From positions 21,067,557 through 21,131,556 of the forward strand of contig OZ023273.1 of the NCBI GenBank assembly GCA_964007475.1: DNA of 64,000 bases, given 5' to 3'. The position numbers and the translations under genes were made by a program. How positions within the stretch are numbered: the stretch's first letter is position 1; each line of letters opens with the position of its first letter. The DNA is from Hybos culiciformis. Its lineage: Eukaryota; Arthropoda; Insecta; Diptera; Hybotidae. The notes under the pieces were generated by a model, which searched no databases, was not told where the DNA came from, and saw only the letters and a list, made by a program, of their open reading frames with translations. This document shows, piece by piece, positions 11,701 to 24,606 of the stretch.

Positions 11701-14700
11701 CATATAAAAAACTAAATATTTGAACAAATATACAAATATATATTTTTTATGTAATTATGTACATAAAAAGCTATTATCTGATATGTCTAATTTTAATATG
11801 GCAAAAGTGGAAGAAAAAATAGTTATTTTTTTTTTGTTAAAATAAAATCACTTTTTCAAATTGTAAAGTAATAAAAGTTAGTCACAAAAACTATAAGTTC
11901 ATCAAACAACTCGTTAATACACAAATCGTTAAACACTCAATGTAATTTAACTTCATAAATAAGTGAATAAGCGCATATCATCCGTTAAATCGTTTTTATA
12001 TATATTTTTTATTGTAATTTTCACAAAGATAAAATGAAGCTCATTTGTTTATAATGCAAGTACATAATACTTACGTATATAATAGACAATTTAAGTTATT
12101 AACCCTAAATGAAAATTGCACAAACAAGAAACGAGTTCACTACGCTAATCTAAATTTCTATATATAAATTGTATATGCATACAAATATATAAAGAAAGCA
12201 GTTTTCTCTTTCCACAAACAAAAATTTAAGATGTCCATTTGTATATATATCTATGTATAATAAGAGTTTACGAAAAATTGTAGTTTCTGAATAACAACTA
12301 ATAATCATAACGATCGGAAATAAATGTTGTGTTCCGATTTTTAATAATTCTTTAATAGAATCGAAGAAATTAATTTAAAAGTAAAAAAAAAAGTCCCAGG
12401 GGGACACAAGATATTGTTTTAGAACCGAGCTATACTTTTTTAGCGTTGTGAAAAGTCCTCAAACTCTTATTATTTTCGAAGAAAGGTATACTCTCGATGA
12501 ATAATTAAACGTTTAAGAATACGGACATTTCAAGATTGTATACTATACGTATAAATTAATTCCTGCATACACCTTCTATGTTAAGCCATCATGAACGAGT
12601 TATTCAAAATTCATCAAATTATCTTTAAGAAAATAATAATCAAAAAAATTTATGTAAGATAAATCTTAACGAAAAATATGTGAGCCATCTCTGTGTGATA
12701 GGTAGGTATCGAATATACAAAAAATAAACAAATACCTATACTTACTTAATATTAATAATAAATTTTCAAGTTGAAAACATAAAGATTATCCTTTTTTTCA
12801 AATAAAATATATCCATGTACAAGTACATAACATATAACATATGAATTGAATATACAATTTTACTGCATTTAAAGTTAAAAAAGAATTTTTTATTAAAACC
12901 AAATTAAGTATACCTACTTTTGAAATAAAAAAGTGTACATGGCTTCAAGTTGAACAATAATAATAATTAATAAAAAGCTTTCTTTTATGTATTAAAAATA
13001 AAAAAAAATGAAAAGGAAAAGAAAAGAGGACTTGAAAGTCCTTTTTTTTTCTTAATTACTTTACATTTGCATTCATAAACGACATGAATAAGTTTTCTTT
13101 CAATATAAAAACCAAAAAAAAAAAAAAAAATATTATTATGCATTATTATTATATCTTTATGTGTATGTCATAAATAAATTTATGTACTTTAATAAAAATA
13201 CATTTCTGTGTATAATTACAAAAAAGTATATTAAATATTTTTGAAAATATATTTTTATCATAATAAAATATTTTTATATAAATATATTTGTGCTTCTTAG
13301 CCTCGTAGAATAAGTTTTAAAAAAACATTTCAAAAACTACATACAAAAGGATTACTTTTAAAAGTATGAATTTTATGATTTTTTCCCGTAACATGCTTCC
13401 TCTGATCTTATTTCATAAGTATGTATATGAAAACAATTACATTTTTCAAAGAAAATAAGAATATCTCGAAAGTATCGGAAAAAAAAAAATTCAAATGTTA
13501 AAAAAAAATTTTTTGAAAACACTTCTTTATACATGTATATCAAATTGTCATAAAATTTTAATGTTCCCATAAGCTTTTATCTACATAAACTTGATATTTT
13601 ATTTTATTTTATTTCATTATTATTTATTTTTTTTATTTTTTAATTTAAAAAAAAAAAAACTGAGATATATTTAATTTAAAAACTAAACTAACAGAGCACG
13701 TTTGATATCAGACAGTTTTTCATTTTTCTTTTTATTTCCCATTTTCCTCTTGAAAAAAAAAAAATAGGTAGTTATATGTGAAAAAATATTGCAGTAAAAA
13801 TGCGATGCCCTTATAAATTCAAATATCAAAATAACTAGATATAAAAATTTATATTTTATTTTATGTATAGGAACATATCATATATATATCTACTTACACA
13901 TACAATATATAAATGGAATTGTAAAAGAAATTTTATAGGAAAAATATACTCTACAAGTAAAAGTAATAAATGAATTTAAATGCATCATATAGGAAGAAAA
14001 TAGTTTTTGTTTTTTTTTTAATGTTTTTTTTTTTATATTTTTTATGCTTTTAAAAACGTAGAGACTTTTGTTCAGCTAATATAAAGAAAATTATATCTCT
14101 CGTAAAGTAAATTTCTATGCGAATATTAAGTTTTTAGAATTTCCTACATTTTTATCTTAGAAAAAAATAAAAAATCGAAATAACATATAAAATATGATTT
14201 TATGAAAATGTTTATTTTAAGTAACTTAACAATTATAATAGATATTATGTTATATATGTTTAATAGGATATAGCGATCAGCCATTTTATCAAATTTGAAG
14301 AATCCTGATCCCCTAATCCCCTATCTTTTATTTAATAACCACTTCATTTCGTATTCTACATTGTCGCACATCGTCCTTAAAGATTCAAAATTAAAAAAAT
14401 GCTAAGGACTTTGTTTTCTGTACAATTATATGTCCTAGCAAAAATTTAGACCAAGAATAAAAAGTAGAACAAAAAATTATATATCATTTATTTTTTTCTG
14501 TAAAAAATAATGGATTTTGATATAAATGTAAGTATATTTTTATAATTTAAATTACATTTTGTATGCAAATAAAGATTTCTTATTTACTTTTAGTAATTTA
14601 ATTGAAATTTTATTCCAGTAAAATAAAACTGTTAAATACATCTTAGATTCGCATAGAATACAGAATGGAAAGAGTGAAACGATTTAGAAACGTCCTTATT

Positions 14701-15283
14701 TTATTTCAGATTTTTTGAGATTGAAAAATACAGCGCTGTCTTCTGATCTTTCGAAAAGTCTGTGAACTAAATCAGATATCAATGAATTTTATAAAAAAAA
14801 TAATTACGTACAAGCAAGGCAAAAATAAAAGTAATGTGATTTCCAAAAATTTTAGCCTGAATTGAGAAATAAGCTTAAATAAACCGAAACCTTAAAAATT
14901 CGAAGCCTTGCGGCAGATTTGTTTCGATAGGAATTAAGATAGAAAATTACTCAACTATAACTACAAGATATAGCATTTTAGGTATTCATACAATCTCGCT
15001 CCACACTAATGAAGAGAAATTTAGGAAATACAAATAGGAAAATTAAAGTAATATCATATAAGAAAGAAATTTATAAAATAAATAATAATGCTCTAAATTT
15101 TATTGTAACTAGAACTACTTGCATTGCATGTATTCTTTAACTTTAATAGGCTTACATCTGATTGTGTTTAATTTGAATAAACATAAAATGAGATAAAAAT
15201 TAAATACATAATAATTTTTCAGAAAGGTTTCAAAACCCATACAGATTTGTATACTATTTTTGAAATATTTATCTCAACTTGTA
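8741..15283. other. Gene-free A+T-rich stretch
   Basis: About 6.5 kb of intergenic or intronic sequence with poly-A/T tracts and short TA-rich runs. I found no splice-bounded exon, RNA gene or element with clear termini. One short frame at 13373-13570 is low complexity. Confidence 0.5.
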
Positions 15284-16057
15284 ATGCTAGAGATAGAGTC
15301 GACGTAATTCACGCGCGTGTACGCACGTAAAAAATCAAATTGTATGAAAATGTATGAGACCGGCTATACGCAACGACGTAAAACGTAGCTTACGCGCGTA
15401 AAAGTTGAAATATTTTAACTTTCTTAGTATTTTACGCCGTACATTGTGGAAATCATTTGTTTATAATTGAGTTGTTTATTTTGTTGTAATTAGAAAAAAA
15501 AATTGTGTTGTTTATTTTGTTGTATTTAGAAAAAAAAAAATTTTACAAACAAATAATTATTTAATAAAATAAAAAAGTTCATAAATATAATTATATTCAA
15601 AAATAAAAATTAAATAATTATTTATTGCAAATTTATTAAAATTTTTTATGTTTTATTAAGTTATAAATAAATTAAAAAGCATTATAAAAATATTACAAAC
15701 AGAATATTTTTATAATGCTTTTTAATTTATTTATAACTTAATAAAACATAAAAAATTTTAATAAATTTGCAATAAATAATTATTTAATTTTTATTTTTGA
15801 ATATAATTATATTTATGAACTTTTTTATTTTATTAAATACAATAATTAAAAACTAAAAGATAATAATTAAAAACTAAAATTACTTAAAAAAAAATTTTAA
15901 AGAAAAATAATAATTAAAATAAAAATTGGATGACATTTTTCTCTTTTGTTTTTCGCATGTGAACGGCGTTGAGCATAACAGGTAAAAAAAACAGGTTTTT
16001 ATTATTTTTTTTACGCGCGCATACGCGCGTGAATTACGTCGACTCTATCTCTAGCAT
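15284..16057. mobile_element. Large foldback element with GC-rich CpG ends
   Basis: The terminal inverted repeats are about 45-50 bp: ATGCTAGAGATAGAGTCGAC then GTAATTCACGCGCG on the left, and CGCGCGTGAATTACGTCGAC then TCTATCTCTAGCAT on the right. The ends are rich in ACGCGCG and TACGCAC motifs, which also recur internally (15360-15450). The A+T-rich middle holds a separate 282-bp palindrome (15558-15839). No reading frame or clear target duplication is visible, so it is non-autonomous and its superfamily is unassigned. Confidence 0.85.
15558..15839. repeat. 137-bp perfect-looking inverted repeat, 8-bp spacer
   Basis: Left arm 15558-15694 and right arm 15703-15839 read by eye as exact reverse complements over all 137 positions, separated by ACAAACAG. 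The arms are nearly pure A/T. Such long palindromes with tiny spacers are unstable and usually diverge, so this one is either very recent or maintained by arm-to-arm gene conversion. It could extrude as a cruciform or form a hairpin RNA. Confidence 0.9.
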
Positions 16058-17727
16058 AAAGAAAACACATAATAAATAATAAGAACATTACAAATTTTTA
16101 ATTTAATTCTAACTTCCATTTGACTTATGCCTGTTTATTTATTAAACTACCCTATCTAGTGCGTCTGATTATCTCACCGACCCATCCGATTACCTTTTTT
16201 ATATTTTTCCAGTTGTCTCACACAGTTCAAACACACTAATTGAATTGTATAATGTATTGCTAGGCACTCAAGCACCATTTTTAGCACACAAATAATGTGC
16301 TAACAAATTTCTTACTTGGTTAAATGAAATTGAGAAATACTATTAAAAAAAGTGGTAACATTTTCTTAGTAATAGAAAAATGGTAAAATTTAAACATGAT
16401 AATAATAATAATAATATAATAATTTAATATATGTATATTCTAAACAACTTACCCAATTTCCAGCTTATTTTTTCAAAACTTTCTCATATTTATGTTTTTT
16501 AATAATTAAAGTTATTGCACATTTACATAGATTTGAAGCACCTTTTTTAATTATCTTTATTTCATTCAATGCAATTTAATATATATAAATGTAAGTATAA
16601 ATTTTTAATTTTATAATAGTGAATTTTCAGATTTTAAATGAAAAACTGTAAAAAATAATTTAATAAGCTTAATTTTGATTTTATTTTAAATGTATTTAAA
16701 AAAAACAAAAAAAAATATTCAATGAAATATTTTTTTATCAAAATCAGACTTGTGATTTCGATACCCGGAATAAATTTATTAAAATGTTTATAATTAAAAT
16801 ATTCTTTGATTCAGAACCTCACCTCGATAACTAAAACTATATGATATTTCGAATTAGTGTGAGTTGTTCTTGGAATGTGATTGTTGTCCATAAAAAGCAA
16901 CTTAATAAATAATAAAATTTGATTTAACTAACAAATAAATCCGAAAACATAAAATGCAAAAAATGCAAATAGGTAGCCTCAAAAAAGATAGAAAATATCC
17001 CTTATAAATTTTTTTTAAATTAATTTAAGACTACATATTTGAGGATCGATAAAAAAAATTAAGGAATAATTGATTAGATATTGTAATATTATTTTATGCA
17101 TATGAAAAAGTCAAGAATTTTATTGTTAATTTTGAATAAATATTTCAGAATAAGAAAATATACAAAACACGTACGTAATAAATTGTGTGTCATTTTAAAA
17201 ATATGAAAAGTTGAAAATTTTTATCATCTTTTTTATTTTTGTCCACTATAAATTATTTTGCTTTCTAAAGTTTTCATTTAACTAATAATACATATATTTT
17301 TCTGGCAAAATCTAAATACAATTTATTAAGTTTTCTTTTGGGATAGAAAAAACGCGTCTTGATAATTTCATCTAGATACCTCACCTATGTTTATAGTTTT
17401 TTGCCGATTATAAAAAAAATGTTTCAAAAATTTTCCATTCTGTAAGTCTAAAATAGAATAAAGAAATAATATAAACACAAAATTCTTACTTTTACACAAC
17501 TTTATATGTACTGCCTGCAACCTACAAGATTTATTCAAAAAACTTGAAATAAAAATAATAGTTTATCTATAATAAAAGATGTTATTTTCTTAGGTTTTTT
17601 TTTTTTTTTTAAATTTAACATGCATTTTTTTAGTACTTACATATACCGGGCGGTACAAAAATTAGAACCGGCACGTGACCAAAAACTTCTAGCTTATATA
17701 GTTTTTTATTGTAATTGCTATATTATA
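16058..17727. other. Gene-free stretch before MITE copy 1
   Basis: A+T-rich with no exon signals. At 17645-17690 a short GC-richer segment (TACCGGGCGGTACAAAAATT) resembles the end of a DNA transposon, but no matching inverted end was found nearby. Confidence 0.45.
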
Positions 17728-17985
17728 TCGTCTGTTCAGAAATGAAACAACGTATGACATTATACGTCATTATTTGACAATAGCACCATTCGATTCCTCG
17801 TACTCGATTTTATAAGTACAACTACTTTGCAATATTCTTAATGTTGATTAATATGTGTTTTTTAGATGAAAATTGTACGCTACTTGATATTTTTTCATAC
17901 GTTTTTTTTAATTTTCAAATCTTTAAATTCAAATTACTCGAAACTATACTTTTCATTATACGTTGTTTCATTTCTCAGCAGACGA
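17728..17985 (+). mobile_element. TCGTCTGCTGAG-type MITE, copy 1
   Basis: The terminal inverted repeats are TCGTCTGTTCAGAAATGAAA on the left and TTTCATTTCTCAGCAGACGA on the right, flanked on both sides by TA. This suits a Tc1/mariner-type non-autonomous element. The interior (TATACGTCATTATTTGACAA, CCTCGTACTCGATTTTATAA) is shared with copies at 41541-41788 (same orientation) and 26745-26947 (inverted). No coding capacity. Confidence 0.92.
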
Positions 17986-20900
17986 TATATGGGTAGGTAT
18001 TATCAGGTATAGGCACATTTATTTTTTTTACTACAGGAAAATAAAACCATATTAATTTTACGAGTACATTGATCGCGTGTAAATTTATCTCTTTGTCAAT
18101 GTGAAAATTTTGCCAAAATAACTTATTATAACATTTAAAAAAATGTATATATGAATTTGTCAGAACAATATGTAAGTATCGAGGTATTACGAATATTAAT
18201 CAAATTATATACCTCTATATATTATCTCGTTAATTATGAACAAAATGAAACAGTCAAGCTAAAATTAATATAATTAATTTAGATTTTTGTATCAATAGCA
18301 AGAGTTGATCGTCAACTTAGATGACCATCATCGTTAAAATCATTATATTTAAATTTTCGAACTCAAAGAAAATTTAAAAATTACATAAAAATCGATGTTG
18401 AAATTATAAAGAGGAGTTTTTTTTTTTATCGGATACATAGTTTGCAGATCCTGCAGTTTGCGCAAATCTCATGAATACTAATTTTTTTTATTTTTTTGTT
18501 AATATTACAATTTATTTATTCTATATATACCTATATAAGTAAAAAAAAAAAATGTATATAAATTTTTTTTTATTATATTATTCAATTTGATAACATAAAT
18601 TTGTAATAAATAATGTACAGAAATTAAAAATGGGGACAAAAAAATCATGTCATTTTTAATGGTTTTATTTTGTAAAGCATAAACAATAAATGTATAATAT
18701 GTACAATATAAATAATGTAATGTATATACGTTGGGCATGTTTATATTATAATATATAAAATATATACATATAAATATATTTTTAGGTATCCAGAAAGATT
18801 GTTATAATGTATGTACATACAATGTACCATAAATGAATTTATCCTGTTTATTAATAAAAAAAAAAAACTTAACATTACGGATGGAATCTACCACCTATTT
18901 TTTGTACAAACGTTGTATAATATGTACATACTCTATTTCAAATAAAAATTTTTATCTACGTGATCAAAAAGTTTTTATTTTTGTTAGGTTAGGTACAAAA
19001 AAATTAATTCCAATATTACATAATATTTCAACTATAAGATTGCGATACATTTATATATAGAAAAGCTTCAATTTTCCAATGCTCACTCCTTTAATTTATA
19101 ATTCAGTTTTTGTTTTCCTTTTATTGCCAACAAAATAAAATTAAGTGTCTGTGACTACGAAATTAACAAGTTTTTTAATTAAGATTTGTCAGCTCCGACT
19201 TTATCAATATAGAGAACTAACATGATTTAATTCACAAAAAATAAAATACAACATACATAAATACAGGTTTGGATGTAGAACATAATGTAATAAATTTCAA
19301 AAAAAATAATATTGATGATGAAGCCGCGCTTTAAACAAAAATGCTAAATAATGTTTGCATCGAAAAATAATTATAGTTCAACATGTGTTAAGATTTTAAA
19401 AAGAATTTTATTTAAGTTTGAAACAAAATTCAATATAAATGTATAATTAACAAGTTAGGAACCCCGAGAATTGTAATTTTTTTTGGAAGTTCGCTCGATC
19501 GATATCTATATTTTTCGTAATTTTCAAAATTTTGCCAATAATAAATAATATTTTTTTTCAATTTTCATGAAAATAATTTTATATGAAAATAATCAATTTT
19601 TTTACTATACACTTTTTTGTTACCTTTTTATTCTAATTTCAAAATTTATTATTTTATTGTTTTTAAATAAATTTTGTACAAAATTGTATCTTTTTATTAT
19701 TTTTTTATTTTTTATTTTTTTTTTTATTTTTTTTTTTAATTTTTAAAATTTTTATTTTTTTTTAATTTTATGTATTTATTTTCAAGTGTTGCACTTAAAA
19801 CTTTCTTTATTTTTTATTCAATTGAATTTGCTAAAAGAAAAATTAAAAAAGAAAAACTTTTCAATCAAAGGCACAATAGAAGAAAAATCTTAATAAAACT
19901 TGAATTTTTGAAAAAAAAAAAAAAATTTCAAATTACGCTATTCGACTTAAAAGTGGACTTTTTCAAAAAAACATATAATATATATAAATATTATTAACTA
20001 ATGAAAAACTGTGATTACATTATTTCAACATATGTTTTTTTTTAATTAAAAAGCACTAAAAATTTAACTAATGGAGAAAGTGTACGTTGAAAGAAGAATT
20101 AAAAAAAAATAAATGTAATTATAACTTTATAATATAAAACATTGCCATTATTGTAACGAGAAATTAAATTTTTTTCCTATATATATCAGAGCAATAATTG
20201 ACATTATTGATATTATTCAATAAAACATTCTTATTTTCTTTAAAGAATAGCTTTATAGAATAATGGTACTTTCTTTGGTGTAGATATAAACAAACAAAAG
20301 TTCTTAGTGGTTCGGGAATGAAACCTAGACACTCGATTAACTATACGAAAACGGCGCACCTTCGGAATTTTTTTTAAAAAAATTGTAAATAAAATTTAAT
20401 GAGTTTTCTGTTATAACCAGCTATTTATATATATAATCTTACTGATCAAATTGATTTTATTTTGCCAAATTAATAAAAAAAAAAAAATGTAATAAATATA
20501 AAAATTAAAAACATTATAGAGATTACTGCAACATCTTACATTAGCTCAGTGAATTAGTCGAAAAACAAAATTTTTCTAAACTGGAAATTTAACTTGAAAC
20601 TGGTCACAAAATGACTTTAGGATCTACAATATTTTCGTACATCGATATAAATATTTATTTTTTATATGCTTTGCGACGGACTTTGTAAAATTAAAAAAAA
20701 AAATAAAAATACTAAAAATAGTATAATTTTTAATTTTTATTAACTTTTTTACTGGGATAGGTTTGATTAGAAGCATTCAAAAATATAAATATTATAGTTT
20801 TACCAAACATATAATAACAAATTTATCTGTTTTTTTTTTTATGTTCATGCAATAAAATTATTGAAGGTCGATCTAATAAAATTTCAAATTTGCATTCACG

Positions 20901-22560
20901 CGATCGTATTTATTCATACATTATTTTAGTTTTTTTTTTTTTTTTATAATGACAACTTGAAAAGGAAGACGTCATTTGAAAGAAATTGAAATAATGAAAA
21001 CTGGCAAGCATTTTTCTATACGTACAAGGCAAAATATTGTTTGTCAACCTTTAATTTTATTCAACATTTCATTGATTTTTGATTATAAATATACCATATA
21101 CAATATTAAATATAAATTTTTATAGGCAATAAAATTTATATAAAAAATAACTAATAATTTAAGAAAATTATTATTATTCATTCTTTTTTGTGTACATACA
21201 TAATAATATATTTATAAATTATAATTCTTATTAGCCATAAGCTTGTAAATGTTGGATTGAAATTACATAGGATTAGCAGGTACATGTACATTTTTAATCT
21301 ATTTTTTAAAAAAACTATGCAAATCGCTTATTTCACTTATTTTTATTTTTATGTCTACTTTTTGATATAATTTTAATTAATTTCATTTCACTGGAATATA
21401 ATAGTTTATATATATGAAAAAGTAATTTATCTTGAAAGTTATAAATTCTTAGAATTTATATGTATACAGTGTTATACTTAAAAATGAACACTGAATTGCT
21501 TATTAAGAGGAGAAGTATGTACCAAAAACCAAAAAAATGTTTCAGTTAGATTTTATGGATTAGAGATGATCGAAGGATATTCGATTACTTAAAAACTTAT
21601 TTTCATATTCTAGGGGAAAAATTTTAGTACACTATTACAATTAGTTAAGAATACAGAATATAAAAAAAATAATAATATTATACTTAATTTATGTACTATC
21701 CAGCTATTGTGTAATTTTATTTAAAATTTAATTTTAAAAATTTACTTATCAAATAAAAAATATATAGTACATATTAAATTCACAAAAACATTTTCCTAAA
21801 ACATTTTCCCTAATAAACTTCCAATTAAATTAAGAGTTTACCACCGATTTTACTATTAAAAAAAAAAACAAATAAATATATCTACAATGTATACAGAATA
21901 TACCTCCTGTTTCAATACTGCGCATCATGAAATTAACAACATTTAATATAAGAAAAAAAAAATAAAAAAAGGTTGTATTGTTTCACTTTTTTTGAACACA
22001 CAGGTCCAAGTAAAATAACACAAACAGAAGTAATTTAATTTTTGGCATATTAATTAATTATAATGTAAACACAGTTTTAATATTATTAATTTTAAATAAT
22101 TTATACTATAAATAAAATAATATACTTAAGTTAAAACAAAATTTTTAAAAGCCCACCAAAAATACATATTTTTTTTTTTTTTAGTTTCAAAAAGTACATA
22201 GATTATGCAATATTTTTTTATTTTTTATTTTTTGTTTTTCTTTAATAATTTTTTCTCTGTTTTTCTTTGCTTTTGTAACTTTTAGAAAAGTTTTTGTTTG
22301 AGTCCTTTAGCAAAAAAAAAAAAAAGGTAATAATTGAAAAAAAAAAAAAAAAAATTACATTAAAAATTTTCTTTTAAATTTGTTTTTATTTTTTTTTAAA
22401 TATACAAGAGTATATATATATATAAGTTTCAGCTCTATTTATTTTATATTTTTTCTTTAGTTTTGATAACTAATTTATATTACATATATACATATATGTA
22501 TTAATATAATATATATTATATACTTATATGTATATATTTATTTTTATTTTTGTTACTTAT
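17986..22560. other. Gene-free A+T-rich stretch
   Basis: Poly-A/T tracts and TA-rich simple sequence, densest at 22415-22570 (mixed TATA/CATA repeats). Short frames such as 18833-19060 and 19770-19997 consist of lysine, phenylalanine and isoleucine strings without splice context, and I do not regard them as genes. Confidence 0.5.
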
Positions 22561-23051
22561 ATATATATATTAATTTTTATCTTAAACCGATCCGAATTAC
22601 AGTACCAACAGCTTCAAAAATTTTCGTTTAAATGCCACCAATCGAGAGAAAATTCTTTTAATAGCCGGACCAAATACCGCACCGTAAATAAATTTTGAAT
22701 ATATATAAGAAAAAAAATAATATGATAAAAAGCTTTATTTTGTGGTCGGATTTTGTCGGAGTTTTTCTGAGAGGATAATTTTCTTTCTTTTTTTTTTTTA
22801 TCGTTTTTTTATGGGGAAAATTATATGGCTATATAACATGAAAAAAAAAATAAGAAAAGGACAATGATAAAAAACATAATCCAAAATGATAACAAAATAT
22901 CTGTTTTTTTTTTTTTGAGTGTAGGGTAGGTGGATGGATAAGTTGTTCGTTTCTTTTTTAAAATAAGAGACCATTATAGTGAAATAGAATATTTGAAGAA
23001 AATCTCTACAAAAATAAACCATTTTAATAATTTAAAAGTCAAAATCGGTCT

Positions 23052-23183
23052 CTAAAAATCAGGTGCCCAAACATTCTGTTGTCCTTGTGGTACAGGCACA
23101 GCCGGCTCGTGAAACATATATAAATTAGGCGCCTTTTTATTTTCAAAATTTAATAATTGCTTTAAATCACAAAACAATGCATA
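23052..23183 (-). CDS. Probable terminal coding exon, unknown protein
   Basis: On the - strand a good 3' splice site (polypyrimidine GAATTTTTTCTAG) is followed by a 43-codon open frame ending in TAG at 23054-23052. It begins TAT GCA TTG, phase 0. Its product reads from YALFCDLKQLLNFENKK to a Pro/Val-rich tail containing MFHEPAVPVPQGQ and ends NVWAPDF. The composition (Glu, Pro, Val, His, Trp, Gln) and higher GC contrast with the Phe/Lys/Ile strings that random frames give here, which is why I call it coding. I do not recognise the family. The upstream exons would lie at higher coordinates and could be far away. The 3' UTR would run leftwards, where the 22570-22690 patch is also GC-richer. Confidence 0.55.
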   Translation of the reverse strand, partial: YALFCDLKQLLNFENKKAPNLYMFHEPAVPVPQGQQNVWAPDF

Positions 23184-24162
23184 CTAGAAAAAATTCTCAA
23201 AAAATACAAAAAATACATAATTTTCAAAAAAAAAATATTTTTCTTAAACATCTTTCATTTAGAAAATGGAACACGTATAATAGTTATTTAATTTTTCGGC
23301 ATTTTATTTTGCGCCTTTGTGCCTCCCACACTTTGCACACGCTTTCAGACTGCTTTGGGTACAGGACTACAAAAAAATGAAAGTTAAAATAGAAACGGTA
23401 ATCGAATAAATTTTTTTTTTTAGATTTTAAAAGAATTTTTCTAATTTATTCAATTCTAAACCTTTTTCAATAGCTTTATAAGTACATATTTCTTTAAAAA
23501 AAAATCTTAAATTTAAGTTATCACAGGGTGAAAATTCCAGATTCTTACCCTATTTAAGTTTTCCTATACAGTAAAAATAAAACGAAAAAGCAAAAATAAA
23601 TAAAAATAACATAAAAGGATAAAAGGAAAAATATAAATAAAACAACTGTTTCCATTATTTTTTGTTATCATCCTTGCGCATTTATTGCGCATGTATCCGG
23701 CAATATTGCAATTTTGTGATAATTTATATATATGAAAAAAGCTAAATAATTGCAGAAACCGAAAATATAATATGAAGTTTGTTTTTAAAATAATTAGGAT
23801 ATTTATTTGAGAGAGAAAGCTTTTTAATGAGTTAAAGCTTATAAGAGTTTTCAATATGTAGGAAAATTATTATAGAATTCGCGCAATATACAACTTTCAT
23901 ATTATTTTTTTTCCTCAAATCAATTATTAAATACCTATAGGTACCCTATATTGGAAAAAAAAAATAAAAATTTTTAAACAAAATAGAAAGCTTTTAAGTT
24001 CGTCATTCATTGCGTCATTATTTTGCAAATTAATTTCATAAATTATTTTCCATATAATGTAAATGTATATCTTAATTCTGAAATATACAATTAACCCATT
24101 AATTACTGATGGCTAATGTTCCTTCCAGCACACTAAATAAAAATGTGTGTTAATAGTAGATT

Positions 24163-24346
24163 ATTGTATATGTAAACTAAATTTGTTATTAATTAAGAGT
24201 TCTCTATACACAAAAATACATTGACACGAGTCATACTTATATCACGAGACCGAAGGTCGAGTGATATAAATTGACAAGTGTCAATGTATTTTTGTGTAAA
24301 TACAGAACGAGTTGTATAACAAATTTTGTTTACATATCCAATATAC
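24163..24346. mobile_element. Small foldback element
   Basis: Inverted arms meet at a GACC-GAAG-GTC mini-hairpin. Left-arm landmarks in order are ATATGTAAACTAAATTTGTT, ACACAAAAATACATTGACAC and TATATCAC. The right arm gives their reverse complements, GTGATATA, GTGTCAATGTATTTTTGTGT and AACAAATTTTGTTTACATAT. A frame at 24193-24402 runs across it by chance. Confidence 0.85.
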
Positions 24347-24495
24347 TGTTTTAATGCGTAGGGGAAAGGTAGTTGCAAAGAGAGAATATTTTTTCGTCTC
24401 ATTTTTTCTCATTTTTTTTTTTTGTATTTGGCTGTATTGCAATATTGTGAGAGATATTATGTTTGTTTAGGTATTACGTAATATTCAATACGAAA

Positions 24496-24606
24496 CATCT
24501 AAATGATTTCATTATTTACGCTGATGCATCTAAATTTTTTCATTATATACGCTGATGCATCTAAATTTTTTCATTATTTACGCAGATGCATCTAAATGAT
24601 TGCATG
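24496..24606 (+). repeat. 31-bp tandem repeat, about 3.6 copies
   Basis: Units start at 24496, 24527 and 24558, with a partial unit from 24589. Each begins CATCTAAAT and ends with ACGCTGATG or ACGCAGATG. Differences are confined to a few positions (GATTTC against TTTTTC, TTTACG against TATACG). This minisatellite lies 150 bp downstream of the foldback element. Confidence 0.9.

Noticed and set aside
23331..23385. Possible upstream exon of the orphan gene (- strand, after TTTTTTTGTAG)
   Set aside because: The acceptor is good but no frame leads to a convincing donor before a stop, and phase does not clearly join the exon at 23183.
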